DNA from: Desulfovibrio sp.
GTDB lineage: Bacteria; Desulfobacterota; Desulfovibrionia; Desulfovibrionales; Desulfovibrionaceae
Assembly: GCA_031272405.1 (NCBI GenBank)
Contig: JAISTW010000050.1
Coordinates: 40,623 to 104,622, forward strand
Direction of reading: 5' to 3'
DNA: 64,000 bases
Numbering within the stretch: the first letter of the stretch is position 1; every line of letters begins with the position of its first letter. The notes below the pieces were generated by a model, which had not been told where the DNA came from, did no database searches, and worked only from the letters and a program-made list of their open reading frames with translations. Of this stretch, positions 56,519-64,000 are shown piece after piece. A program made the position numbers and the translations under genes.

Positions 56519-57868
56519 ATGAACAGGGACGAATTCATAGAAATGATACGGGCCGCAGGCGTTGTAGGCGAAGGGGGCGCCGGTTTCCCGGCGCACGTCA
56601 AGTATGCCGGGACGGCGGATACGGTCATCGCCAACGGATGTGAATGTGAACCTCTCCTGCACACGGACAGAAGCCACATGGAGCGGAATGCGCGAGATAT
56701 AGCCCAAGCCCTTGCGGAACTGCGGCGCGCGGTTGGGGCCGGCAAGGGCATTTTTGCCCTGAAGAAAAAACAGATCGGCGTCATCGACAAGGTACGCGAG
56801 GCTTGCAGGGAATTTGATCTGGAAATGGCCCTGCTTGACGATTTTTACCCCGCCGGGGATGAGCAAATACTCGTGCGCGAATTGACCGGACGTTCTGTGC
56901 CTGCCCTGGGCATCCCCCTTCAGGTGGGCTGCATAGTGGCCAACGTCGGAACGCTTGTCTCAGTAAACGCGGCATTGGGGGGCAAGCCCGTGACTCACAA
57001 GACGCTCACGGTTACCGGGGATGTGCGCAAGCCGGGGATGGTGCGCGCCCCCGTTGGGACTTCGATGGATGAATGCCTTGCCGCAGCCGGGGGAACGCTG
57101 ACGAAAGACCCTGTTTTCATTTTGGGAGGCCCCATGATGGGACGTCTTGTGGAAGACGAAGCCGCCCTGAAAAAAGAATATGTCGCTAAGGTTGACGGCG
57201 GTCTCATCGCGTTGCCGCGTGGACATTATCTGCACCACAACGCGACGCAGAAGGTGGAAAAAATGCGCCGCAGAGCCGCTGCCGCCTGTATTCAGTGCCG
57301 TTTTTGTTCGGATTTGTGTCCGCGTATGCTGATAGGACAGCCTTTTGAAACGCACAGGGTAATGCGGGTGTTCGGAGCAGACGCGGAAATGGAAAGCGAA
57401 AGCGGTACATTGGCGCACTTGTGCAGCGGGTGCGGCGTGTGCGAACACTATGCCTGCCCCATGCGTCTTTCGCCCCGTCGCGTCAATCAGGCCGTAAAAA
57501 AGGCGCTGGCCGACAAAAAAATATCCTATGAAGGCTCGCGTGAGATCAACGAACGCAGGACACAACCGCGGGAATATCGCAAAATTCCCTTGGCCCGTCT
57601 GGCGGCCCGACTTGATATCACGCGGTATATGCGCCTGGAAACGCCGGACCTCGGCACACTGACCCCCTCGGTGACGCGCGTGCCCTTGGGACGGCATATC
57701 GGCGCTCCAGCCAAACCGGTGGTGAATGTTGGACAAAAAGTGCGTTGCGGCGAGTGCATAGGGGAAATTCCAAAAAAATCCCTTGGCGCGCGGGTGCATG
57801 CGGGCATGGATGGCGTGGTTGTCTCTGTGGACGACGCGGTGACCATACGGGGTGAGAAATATGCCTGA
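56519..57868 (+). CDS. RnfC/PduS-like microcompartment electron-transfer protein
   Basis: 449-aa flavoprotein/iron-sulfur protein of the PduS-RnfC family. The N-terminal GVVGEGGAGFPAHVKY is the nucleotide/flavin-binding start, and the middle has the SLBB-like TVTGDVRKPGMVRAPVGTSM. Two 4Fe-4S motifs follow (Cys 257, 260, 263, 267 and Cys 302, 305, 308, 313). The C-terminal part has a biotinyl-like fold (GQKVRCGECIGEIPKKSLGA). In other microcompartments such proteins pass electrons between NADH and carriers across the shell. No cobalamin enzyme is near, so NAD recycling for the aldehyde dehydrogenase is the likely job. Confidence 0.9.
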   Translation: MNRDEFIEMIRAAGVVGEGGAGFPAHVKYAGTADTVIANGCECEPLLHTDRSHMERNARDIAQALAELRRAVGAGKGIFALKKKQIGVIDKVREACREFDLEMALLDDFYPAGDEQILVRELTGRSVPALGIPLQVGCIVANVGTLVSVNAALGGKPVTHKTLTVTGDVRKPGMVRAPVGTSMDECLAAAGGTLTKDPVFILGGPMMGRLVEDEAALKKEYVAKVDGGLIALPRGHYLHHNATQKVEKMRRRAAAACIQCRFCSDLCPRMLIGQPFETHRVMRVFGADAEMESESGTLAHLCSGCGVCEHYACPMRLSPRRVNQAVKKALADKKISYEGSREINERRTQPREYRKIPLARLAARLDITRYMRLETPDLGTLTPSVTRVPLGRHIGAPAKPVVNVGQKVRCGECIGEIPKKSLGARVHAGMDGVVVSVDDAVTIRGEKYA

Positions 57869-58418
57869 ACATTTCGCGGCTGTGGGGATGCTGGAGTTTT
57901 CCAGCATTGCCGAAGGAATGGAAGCGGCTGACCGAATGGTCAAGGCCGCCGAGGTCTTTCCCGTCTTTTTCAAAACAGTCTGTCCCGGTAAATATCTGGC
58001 CTGCGTCACTGGCGATGTCGCCGCCGTTTCCGCCTCGCTCGAAGCGGGCCGGGCATCGGTTTCCCCCCTTGTGGCAGACTGGTTTCTTCTGCCCAATATC
58101 CATCCCGATGTTATTTCCGCGCTTTCCGGCATGGCGCGGACAGCGGAACGCGCGGCTTTGGGAATACTTGAAACTTACTCCGCAGCTTCAATCGTCGCCG
58201 CTTCGGACGCCGCCGTCAAGGCTGCGGAGGTATGCGTGCTTGACGTGCGCATCGCCTTGGGGATCGGCGGCAAGGGCTATGCCCTGTTCGGCGGCGACGT
58301 GGCGGCCGTGCAGGCTGCTGTTGAAGCTGGTTCGCGGCAGCCTCGGGAAGCGGGGCTGCTGGTGGCCAAAGTCGTCATTCCCCGACCGGCGCAAGCCTTT
58401 TATGAACAGGTGCTTTGA
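57861..58418 (+). CDS. BMC-T shell protein (PduT-like, with pore cysteine)
   Basis: 185-aa protein of two BMC domains (about residues 7-90 and 97-182), forming a trimeric shell tile. Start 57861 has GGTGAG upstream and overlaps the RnfC-like gene by 8 bases. Cys41 in FKTVCPGKYL lies where PduT (KTICPGKF) holds its central 4Fe-4S cluster, so an Fe-S cluster in the pore is likely. That would link electron flow from the RnfC-like protein through the shell. Confidence 0.92.
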   Translation: MPEHFAAVGMLEFSSIAEGMEAADRMVKAAEVFPVFFKTVCPGKYLACVTGDVAAVSASLEAGRASVSPLVADWFLLPNIHPDVISALSGMARTAERAALGILETYSAASIVAASDAAVKAAEVCVLDVRIALGIGGKGYALFGGDVAAVQAAVEAGSRQPREAGLLVAKVVIPRPAQAFYEQVL

Positions 58419-59536
58419 TGGCGGCTCAATCTGCAATCACCGCGGATGACGTGCGCGCGGCCCGCAAGGAAGGACGAAAGGAAATTTTTGTGCCCTCAGG
58501 AACGCTTCTGACGCCTCTGGCCAGAGACGAAGCCGGAGAATACGGAATACGTTTTGTCTTTGCCGAGGGCGCTCCGGGGGGAGAGCCCGGTGGGCGAAGA
58601 CCGGCCCGCGTTCCGGCATTACGGAATGACGGAGCCGTTTTTACAGAGGCGGCGTCAGCGATTGTGCCGGGCCAGATTATTCTGCGCGCGGGGCAACCGT
58701 TGGCGCAAGCCTTCACGCCGGCATCGTCCGCAGTCCTGTCCGACAAGACAGGCGACGCGCGAGCAGGAGAAAATACCGCAGGCCATGCAAGCTGCGAACT
58801 GGGAGTATGTATGATCTTTTTGACGGAAGACGACATTCGGCAACGCGCCATACCCGAGGGAGGAGAGCTTGTTCTTTCCGCTGCGGAGAAATTGACGCCT
58901 TCAGCCATGGAACATATCCGGGAGCGGCGTCTCCGGGTGGTCGCAAGCGGTGATGCCCGGCAGTGTTGCAAGGAATCCCCCCCAAGCGTCATCGGCGACG
59001 GGCGCGCGGAATCCGGTCTGACCCATCTTGACGCCGCGACTATGGTGGCGAAAACGCATCCGCGCATTGAGGCGCGAGGCAAGCTGGACAATCTCATGGC
59101 AGAGATTGTGTTGACTCAGACCCTTTTCGACCCCAAGAGCAAACTTCCCCCTCTTCTCAAAGACTGTCTGTCTGAACTCAAAAACTGGGTGTTTCAAACT
59201 CTGGCGGCGGAGATATCCGGCAGCATATTGCCCGAGCAGAGCATGGCCGGCATGAACCCGGATGCCTTGCGGGCCGTCTCTCGCAATCCGCGTCGCTATT
59301 TAGCTCTGGATCATTTGACGCCCGACGCGACGCTGGGCATGAACATGGCGTTTTTAAACCGTTTGCGGACACAGGTGCGCGAGACGGAACTGACTGTGGC
59401 CAAAGCAGCCCTCTGTCGCAGCGATATCGGGGAATCCCTGAACAGGCTCTCCAGCGCCGTGTACGTGCTTATGCTGTTCACGCGGCTGGCCGAAAGCGGC
59501 GGGAAATTGCCGGAAACAGGCATTAAAATCGGTTGA
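58418..59536 (+). CDS. EutT-like (cobalamin adenosyltransferase family) microcompartment protein
   Basis: 372-aa protein. The C-terminal half matches EutT (THLDAATMVAKTHPRIEARG, ILPEQSMAGMNPDALRAVSR, FLNRLRTQVRETELTVAKAA). The short motif 'DDIRQRAIPEGGELVLSAAE...' that starts EutT occurs twice, near residue 10 and near residue 132, the first ending GTLLTPLARDEAG. The EutT metal motif (His, then CC-x2-C) is incomplete: only CC in RQCCKES. There is no B12 enzyme in the island. It may be a repurposed assembly or cargo protein. Its ATG overlaps the BMC-T stop (TGATG). Confidence 0.82.
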   Translation: MAAQSAITADDVRAARKEGRKEIFVPSGTLLTPLARDEAGEYGIRFVFAEGAPGGEPGGRRPARVPALRNDGAVFTEAASAIVPGQIILRAGQPLAQAFTPASSAVLSDKTGDARAGENTAGHASCELGVCMIFLTEDDIRQRAIPEGGELVLSAAEKLTPSAMEHIRERRLRVVASGDARQCCKESPPSVIGDGRAESGLTHLDAATMVAKTHPRIEARGKLDNLMAEIVLTQTLFDPKSKLPPLLKDCLSELKNWVFQTLAAEISGSILPEQSMAGMNPDALRAVSRNPRRYLALDHLTPDATLGMNMAFLNRLRTQVRETELTVAKAALCRSDIGESLNRLSSAVYVLMLFTRLAESGGKLPETGIKIG

Positions 59537-59551
59537 GATCAGGGCGCGACA

Positions 59552-60598
59552 ATGTTGATCACGGAACGCAGCGCGGCGTTATGCAGGGAGAAAAAGCCGG
59601 TCGTCGTCTTTCCCGACGGGGAGGATGAGCGCGTAGTGCGCGCCGCCCTCAGATTGCGGCGCGAGGGGCTTGCCCGCCCGCTTGTTCTTGGCCGCCCGCG
59701 CGTTCTGCTGGAAATTCTGAACAGGGAAGCCGGACAGGGGGAGTGTCTGGATGTGGCGGACACGTCGTCGCCTCAACTTCTGACGCTCAACGCCAAGGAT
59801 TACATGGCCGTCATGGCGGCGCGCGGCAAAAATGTCGACCCGGCCAAGGCGGAAGATGCAGCGCGTTGCCCCTTGGTCGCGGCTTGTCTGACTGTGAAAC
59901 GGGGAGACGCCGTAGTCGGCATAGCCGGAAATACTTCCTCCACGCCGGATGTAATGCGGGCCGGGCTGCGTATTCTGGGAACGAGCCCGGGCGTGCGCAC
60001 AGTTTCGGGATTCTTTTTTATGCTTTCGCCGGACGGGAAGAACTGTTTTATTTTCGCCGACGTCGGGGTGATCCCGGAACCTACGGTGGAACAGCTTGCC
60101 GACATCAGCATCGCCTCGGCTGAACAATACAGACGAATGACGCGGGAAGAACCGCGTGTCGCGCTGCTGTCTTTCTCCACCAAGGGGAGCGCCAGACACC
60201 ACAGGGCCGAGCACGTGCGCGAAGCATTCAATCTTGTCCGCAAACGGGAGCCGCATCTGCTTGTGGACGGCGAAATACAGTTTGACGCCGCCATTGACCC
60301 GACGGTGGCCCGTAGGAAATCGCCTGACAGCCCGTTGGCCGGGCAAGCCAATGTTTTTGTTTTTCCTTCGTTGGAAGCGGGGAATATCGCCTACAAGGTT
60401 GCTCAGCGCCTGGGGGGATATACGGCTCTTGGCCCGTTTCTTCAGGGAATGAACGGCGGATGGCATGATCTATCCAGAGGCTGCAATGCGGATGATGTCT
60501 ATAAGGTGGCCCTTATAGGGTTGGCTATGGAACTTGAAAAGCGGAGTGGACTTGCGGCCGCATGTCCCGGGGACGGATCGTCGTCCGATAAACGGTAA
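59552..60598 (+). CDS. phosphate acetyltransferase (PTA_PTB family)
   Basis: 348-aa enzyme predicted to turn acetyl-CoA into acetyl phosphate and recycle CoA inside the compartment. The Pta core is clear: VVFPDGEDERVVRAALRLRR, GIAGNTSSTPDVMRAGLRIL, EIQFDAAIDPTVARRKSPDS and VFVFPSLEAGNIAYKVAQRL. It is of the classic Pta/EutD type rather than PduL. Acetate kinase is not in the window. The N-terminal MLITERSAALCREKK might serve as a cargo helix. Confidence 0.93.
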   Translation: MLITERSAALCREKKPVVVFPDGEDERVVRAALRLRREGLARPLVLGRPRVLLEILNREAGQGECLDVADTSSPQLLTLNAKDYMAVMAARGKNVDPAKAEDAARCPLVAACLTVKRGDAVVGIAGNTSSTPDVMRAGLRILGTSPGVRTVSGFFFMLSPDGKNCFIFADVGVIPEPTVEQLADISIASAEQYRRMTREEPRVALLSFSTKGSARHHRAEHVREAFNLVRKREPHLLVDGEIQFDAAIDPTVARRKSPDSPLAGQANVFVFPSLEAGNIAYKVAQRLGGYTALGPFLQGMNGGWHDLSRGCNADDVYKVALIGLAMELEKRSGLAAACPGDGSSSDKR

Positions 60599-60618
60599 CC
60601 GAATAAGGAGATGAAACT

Positions 60619-60906
60619 ATGGATGCGCTCGGCATGATTGAAACCAAAGGTCTTGTGGCTTTGATCGAGGCGGCGGATGCGATGGTGAAAGCGGCGAGAG
60701 TCAGCCTTATCGCCTATGAACAGATAGGCGGCGGCTTTGTGACGGCTATCGTCAGGGGAGACGTCGCTGCATGCAAAGCCGCGACGGACGCCGGCGTGAG
60801 CGCCGTGCAACGCATGGGCGGAGAGCTCGTTTCTGTGCATGTCATCCCGCGCCCGCATAATGACCTGGAGGGAGTCTTCCCGCTTCAGCGCAAGGAATCC
60901 AATTGA
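60619..60906 (+). CDS. BMC-H hexameric shell protein
   Basis: 95-aa single BMC domain: [20 protein letters not shown], pore segment [16 protein letters not shown] and [15 protein letters not shown]. It makes the hexagonal facets of the shell. It is the only BMC-H gene in the island. AAGGAGATGAAACT precedes the ATG. Confidence 0.96.
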   Translation: MDALGMIETKGLVALIEAADAMVKAARVSLIAYEQIGGGFVTAIVRGDVAACKAATDAGVSAVQRMGGELVSVHVIPRPHNDLEGVFPLQRKESN

Positions 60907-60938
60907 TGTCAAACAAGACAACAGCATGGTGAAAATGT

Positions 60939-61226
60939 ATGGAACTTGCCAAGGTTGCAGGGCAGGTGGTGGCCACCGCGCGGGCGCCAGGCCTGCCCAA
61001 TAATTCGCTTCTGCTCGTCCAGTTCATCAACGAAGCGGGCAAAGTTGTCGGCGACAGCCAGGTCGCGGCAGACCCGGTCGGGGCAGGCGAAGGCGAATGG
61101 GTGCTCGTCGTGCGGGGAAGTTCCGCCCGGTGCGCCATTGACAAGGACGTGCCGGTGGATCTGGCCATAGTGGCTATAGTGGACAGCGTCTCCTCCGGTG
61201 CTGCCAATCTGTACCGCAAACATTGA
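60939..61226 (+). CDS. BMC-P (EutN/CcmL) pentameric vertex protein
   Basis: 95-aa protein of the EutN/CcmL family that closes shell corners: MELAKVAGQVVATARAPGL, DPVGAGEGEWVLVVRGSSAR and VDLAIVAIVDSV. The ribosome site is weak. It lies 32 bases after BMC-H. Confidence 0.95.
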   Translation: MELAKVAGQVVATARAPGLPNNSLLLVQFINEAGKVVGDSQVAADPVGAGEGEWVLVVRGSSARCAIDKDVPVDLAIVAIVDSVSSGAANLYRKH

Positions 61227-61281
61227 AGGCAATCTTTATGACGTCCGGTTTTTTTACCGTACTCTCGTCGGAGCATCGCAT

Positions 61282-62697
61282 ATGAATTTGCGCGAACATG
61301 ATGTGGAACAGATTGTGGTTGAGGTGCTGAAGCGCCTCGGAGTCGCCAACGCCGCCGCGCGTGACGTCGGCGGAGATTTCGGCCTGTTCGAAACCCTTGA
61401 CGACGCCGTCTCCGCCGCCTCCGAGGCTTATCGAAAAATTCCCACCATTGCCCTTCGCAACAGGGTGATCGCCGCTATACGTAAGGCCGGAGCGGAGCAC
61501 GCCCATACCCTGGCGGAACTGGCGGTTCAGGAAACAGGCATGGGGCGCGTTTCCGACAAGACGGCCAAAAACATCCTGCAGGCGGAACATACTCCCGGCA
61601 CTGAAATTCTCACGCCGCGCGCCGTTTCCGGCGATGCCGGACTGGCCCTCGAAGAGAACGCGCCCTGGGGAATCATCGCTTCGGTAACTCCTTCCACAAA
61701 TCCGGCGGCAACAGTCATCAACAACAGCATCAGCATGATAGCCGCCGGCAATGCCGTGGTCTTCGCGCCGCACCCCGGCGCCAAAAAAACCTCGCAAACG
61801 GCGATTCGACTGCTGAACAAAGCGATCCACGAAGCGACGGGAATCGCCAATCTCCTCTGCGCTGTGCGTGAGCCATCCATTGAAATTGCCCAGCGGCTTT
61901 TTGCCCACAAGGACGTCAAACTTCTGGTGGTGACTGGAGGCGAGGCGGTGGTTGAAGCGGCCCGCAACCATGCGACCATGCGGCTTATCGCAGCGGGGGC
62001 CGGCAACCCTCCCGTTGTGGTGGACGAAAGCGCGGACATACGGCGCGCGGCGCGCAGCATCTATGCGGGCGCATCCTTCGACAACAATATCATTTGCGCT
62101 GATGAAAAGGAAATCATTGCCGTTGACGGCGTTGCCGACCAGTTGAAAAACGAAATGAAAAGCCTCGGGACGGTGGAGATATCTCCGGAGCAGGCCGACA
62201 CGATCGCCCGCTTCGCTTTGCGCGGATATCCAGGCCCCAAACCGTCCGCCAATCCGAAATGGGTTGGACGAGACGCCGCCTCCATAGCGCGGGAGGCGGG
62301 AATAACGGTGCCGGAAGACTGCCGTCTGCTTCTGGTGGACGTCGGCCGCGATGTTGCTCATGTCTTCGCGCGGGTGGAACAGATGATGCCTGTCATTCCG
62401 TTGTTGCGGGCGAAAGATGTCAACGAGGCCATTGAGTGGGCGCTGATTCTGGAACGCGGACTTTGCCATACGGCCGGCATGCATTCGCGCGATATTGACA
62501 ACCTGCATAATATGGCCTTGCGGATGAATACCAGCCTTTTCGTTAAAAACGGACCCCATATAGCCGCCTTGGGCGTTGGCGGAGAAGGATGGACTTCCAT
62601 GACCATTTCGACGCCCACGGGCGAGGGAGTGACTTCGGCGCGCAGCTTTGTTCGCATCAGAAGATGCGTTCTGGTGGACAATTTCCGTATTGTCTGA
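61282..62697 (+). CDS. CoA-acylating acetaldehyde dehydrogenase (EutE/PduP-like)
   Basis: 471-aa enzyme oxidising acetaldehyde with NAD and CoA to acetyl-CoA. Start 61282 is chosen because it opens with an amphipathic helix (MNLREHDVEQIVVEVLKRLG) like known encapsulation peptides, followed by a short linker; the longer frame from 61198 adds unrelated residues. The catalytic Cys is C272 in FDNNIICADEKEI, with APWGIIASVTPSTNPAATVI in the cofactor region. It converts the acetaldehyde made by IslA, explaining the shell. Confidence 0.94.
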   Translation: MNLREHDVEQIVVEVLKRLGVANAAARDVGGDFGLFETLDDAVSAASEAYRKIPTIALRNRVIAAIRKAGAEHAHTLAELAVQETGMGRVSDKTAKNILQAEHTPGTEILTPRAVSGDAGLALEENAPWGIIASVTPSTNPAATVINNSISMIAAGNAVVFAPHPGAKKTSQTAIRLLNKAIHEATGIANLLCAVREPSIEIAQRLFAHKDVKLLVVTGGEAVVEAARNHATMRLIAAGAGNPPVVVDESADIRRAARSIYAGASFDNNIICADEKEIIAVDGVADQLKNEMKSLGTVEISPEQADTIARFALRGYPGPKPSANPKWVGRDAASIAREAGITVPEDCRLLLVDVGRDVAHVFARVEQMMPVIPLLRAKDVNEAIEWALILERGLCHTAGMHSRDIDNLHNMALRMNTSLFVKNGPHIAALGVGGEGWTSMTISTPTGEGVTSARSFVRIRRCVLVDNFRIV

Positions 62698-62772
62698 GTT
62701 CCGGACACGGCCGGGAGAACTTTATTTTGGCATGGCGTTACTGCTCGCGGGTACGGCCGGCATGACAGACTC

Positions 62773-63513
62773 ATGTTTGTGTTGATGGGGCTGGCTTCCC
62801 TGTTTGTAAGCTTTCTTATCGGGGCTTGCGGCGTCGGCGGCGTATTGCTTATACCTTTTCTGGCGCTTTTCGGCCAACTTTCCACGCACCAGGCCATGGC
62901 TACCGCGCTGTTCAGTTTTTTTTTCGTCGGAGTCACGGTCACCTGTGTTTACCAGCGGCATGGCAGCATCCACTGGAAGACGACATTCCCCGTTCTGGCA
63001 GGCAGCCTGCTGAGCGGTTATCCCGGGGCCTGGCTTGGCGCGTTCCTTTCCGCCCGTATGCTTGATCTCATCCTTGCCGGCGTGATTATATTCTCCTGTC
63101 TGCCTTCTCTGAGAGCCCCCAAAAAAATTTGTTTCGCGCAACGGCTTGACGCGCGGGGGAATTTTTATCTTCTGTTCGGCATAGGTTTGTTCACCGGCTT
63201 TCTCTGCGGCATGACAGGGGCCGGCGGGGGCATAGTCTCCACCCCGGTCATGCTGCTTTTCGGCTACGCCGTCATGCCCAGCATCGGCACGGCTCAAGTG
63301 CTGCAATGCGTTGTCTCCATTTCCGGATCCGCCAGCAACTACAGCAACGGATATATTGTCTTTCCGCTGGTCTGGTGGGTAACGGCCTGGGAAGTGGCGG
63401 GCGTTGTTTTGGGGGCGCGTCTGGCCCACAGTCTGCCCACGGAAAAACTGAAATATTACGCGACAATCCTCTGTCTGGTCATCGGCGTTCTTATCGTCCT
63501 GCGCAGTCTTTGA
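62773..63513 (+). CDS. TauE/SafE (TSUP) family membrane exporter
   Basis: 246-aa inner-membrane protein with about seven helices and the two glycine-rich repeats of the family (SFLIGACGVGGVLLIPFLAL and GFLCGMTGAGGGIVSTPVML). Family members move sulfite, sulfoacetate and related anions. At the end of a desulfonation operon, sulfite export or sulfonate flux is the best guess. The ribosome site is weak, and 75 bases separate it from the aldehyde dehydrogenase gene. No clear terminator was seen after it. Confidence 0.88.
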   Translation: MFVLMGLASLFVSFLIGACGVGGVLLIPFLALFGQLSTHQAMATALFSFFFVGVTVTCVYQRHGSIHWKTTFPVLAGSLLSGYPGAWLGAFLSARMLDLILAGVIIFSCLPSLRAPKKICFAQRLDARGNFYLLFGIGLFTGFLCGMTGAGGGIVSTPVMLLFGYAVMPSIGTAQVLQCVVSISGSASNYSNGYIVFPLVWWVTAWEVAGVVLGARLAHSLPTEKLKYYATILCLVIGVLIVLRSL

Positions 63514-63655
63514 GCCGGGCATGACGCTGCTTCGGCCTTGTCTGTCTTTCATATCTGCACTTTGAAGCACTCCGACAACGCCACGGCGAAACGGCTGTCC
63601 ATGACGTGAACAAGGAGAGGGTATAACTTATAGAGCAATTAACTCTAGAAATAAT

Positions 63656-63681
63656 CTAGGTCGTGTTAACACAAATTGACA
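63656..63681 (+). repeat. likely left terminal repeat of an IS5-family element
   Basis: CTAGGTCGTGTTAACACAAATTGAC lies 30-55 bases before the transposase start and contains the perfect palindrome GTGTTAACAC. The right end is outside the window, so the repeat cannot be confirmed. A GTATAACTT repeat occurs on both sides (about 63621 and 63697). Confidence 0.4.
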
Positions 63682-63710
63682 AGATTATATAAAGAGTATA
63701 ACTTGTTCTG

Positions 63711-64000
63711 ATGGAAATCACACATGAACAATATGAGAGAATTGCTGACTGTTTTCCACGCCAGAGGGGCAATGCCCACTTTGACAACCTCCAAGTGTTA
63801 AATGCGATTCTTTATGTCGCGGAACATGATGCAAATGGCGCGGACTTCCAAAACATTTCGGATGTTGGCACACCATTTACACTCGTATGAACCGTTGGAG
63901 CAAGAACGGCGTTCTTGATCGCATATTTGAACGTCTTCAACGCGAGCAAATTCTCCGCCTGAGAATAGAAGCGGTCTCTCTCGACAGTACGATTGTCAAA
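63711..64000 (+). pseudogene. IS5-family transposase, 5' part, one-base frameshift (cut by window edge)
   Basis: From ATG 63711 the frame reads MEITHEQYERIADCFPRQRG and LQVLNAILYVAEH. It then loses sense, while the -1 frame gives WRGLPKHFGCWHTIYTRMNR and WSKNGVLDRIFERLQREQ up to the window end. One G appears to be missing near 63825, where EHGCKWR is expected. No slippery heptamer is visible, so programmed frameshifting is less likely than inactivation or a sequence error. The element marks the edge of the sulfonate island. Confidence 0.8.

Noticed and set aside
56519-57868. Reading the RnfC-like protein as part of a true Rnf ion-pumping complex
   Set aside because: No rnfA, B, D, E or G genes are nearby, and it overlaps a BMC-T gene, so a PduS-type compartment role is better.

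Overview
The window looks like a piece of a Desulfovibrionaceae-type (delta-proteobacterial, sulfite-respiring, gut or anaerobic) chromosome. The grounds are the gene content and layout recalled for that group: a GAF gene next to gapA, a mreBCD-mrdA-rodA-bactofilin string, hflKC beside tolQRA-tolB-pal, and oxygen-sensitive enzymes (Fe-S serine dehydratase, a glycyl-radical enzyme). No rRNA, tRNA or CRISPR array was seen.

Layout. 1-822: 3' part of an Fe-S L-serine dehydratase (+). 844-14,755: almost entirely minus strand, with cell-envelope and housekeeping genes (M23 endopeptidase, OmpH/Skp, AmiC-like amidase, LepA, GapA with a GAF protein, bactofilin, RodA, PBP2, MreD, MreC, MreB). 14,928-21,794: five overlapping minus-strand genes for an unidentified glycan or glycolipid (AsnB-like amidotransferase, two GT4 glycosyltransferases, a NodB-like deacetylase, an alpha-oxoamine synthase). 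22,015-22,671: TatA and a tandem-ACT protein (+). 22,715-34,284: EAL/HDOD protein coupled to LysS, a 2-hydroxyacid dehydrogenase, then the Tol-Pal system with an extra double TonB-C protein, and HflKC. 34,330-37,804: an MmeI-like restriction-modification gene with a one-base frameshift. 37,811-43,956: tsaB-rseP-dxr-cdsA-uppS-frr-pyrH in reverse order.

44,134-63,513 is the most interesting part: an organosulfonate-catabolism island. Its core is a glycyl-radical enzyme whose residues R189, Q193, W374, C468 and E470 fall at the positions recalled for isethionate sulfite-lyase (IslA). With it are its activase (IslB), a PAS-type sigma-54 activator and a beta-hydroxyacid dehydrogenase on the minus strand. 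Divergently transcribed are a TauABC-like importer with one binding protein, two permeases and two ATPases, an amidohydrolase-like protein without its usual metal ligands, an RnfC/PduS-like electron carrier, three microcompartment shell proteins (BMC-T, BMC-H, BMC-P), an EutT-like protein, a phosphotransacetylase, a CoA-acylating aldehyde dehydrogenase and a TauE/SafE-family exporter. Inferred pathway: sulfonate uptake, C-S cleavage to acetaldehyde and sulfite, acetaldehyde to acetyl-CoA to acetyl phosphate inside a shell, and sulfite to respiration or export.

The 693-bp region between the divergent operons carries two outward-facing sigma-54 (-24/-12) promoters, each with a copy of the same 16-bp dyad about 75-95 bp upstream, as expected of activator sites. 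The window ends in the left part of an IS5-family element whose transposase carries a one-base frameshift.
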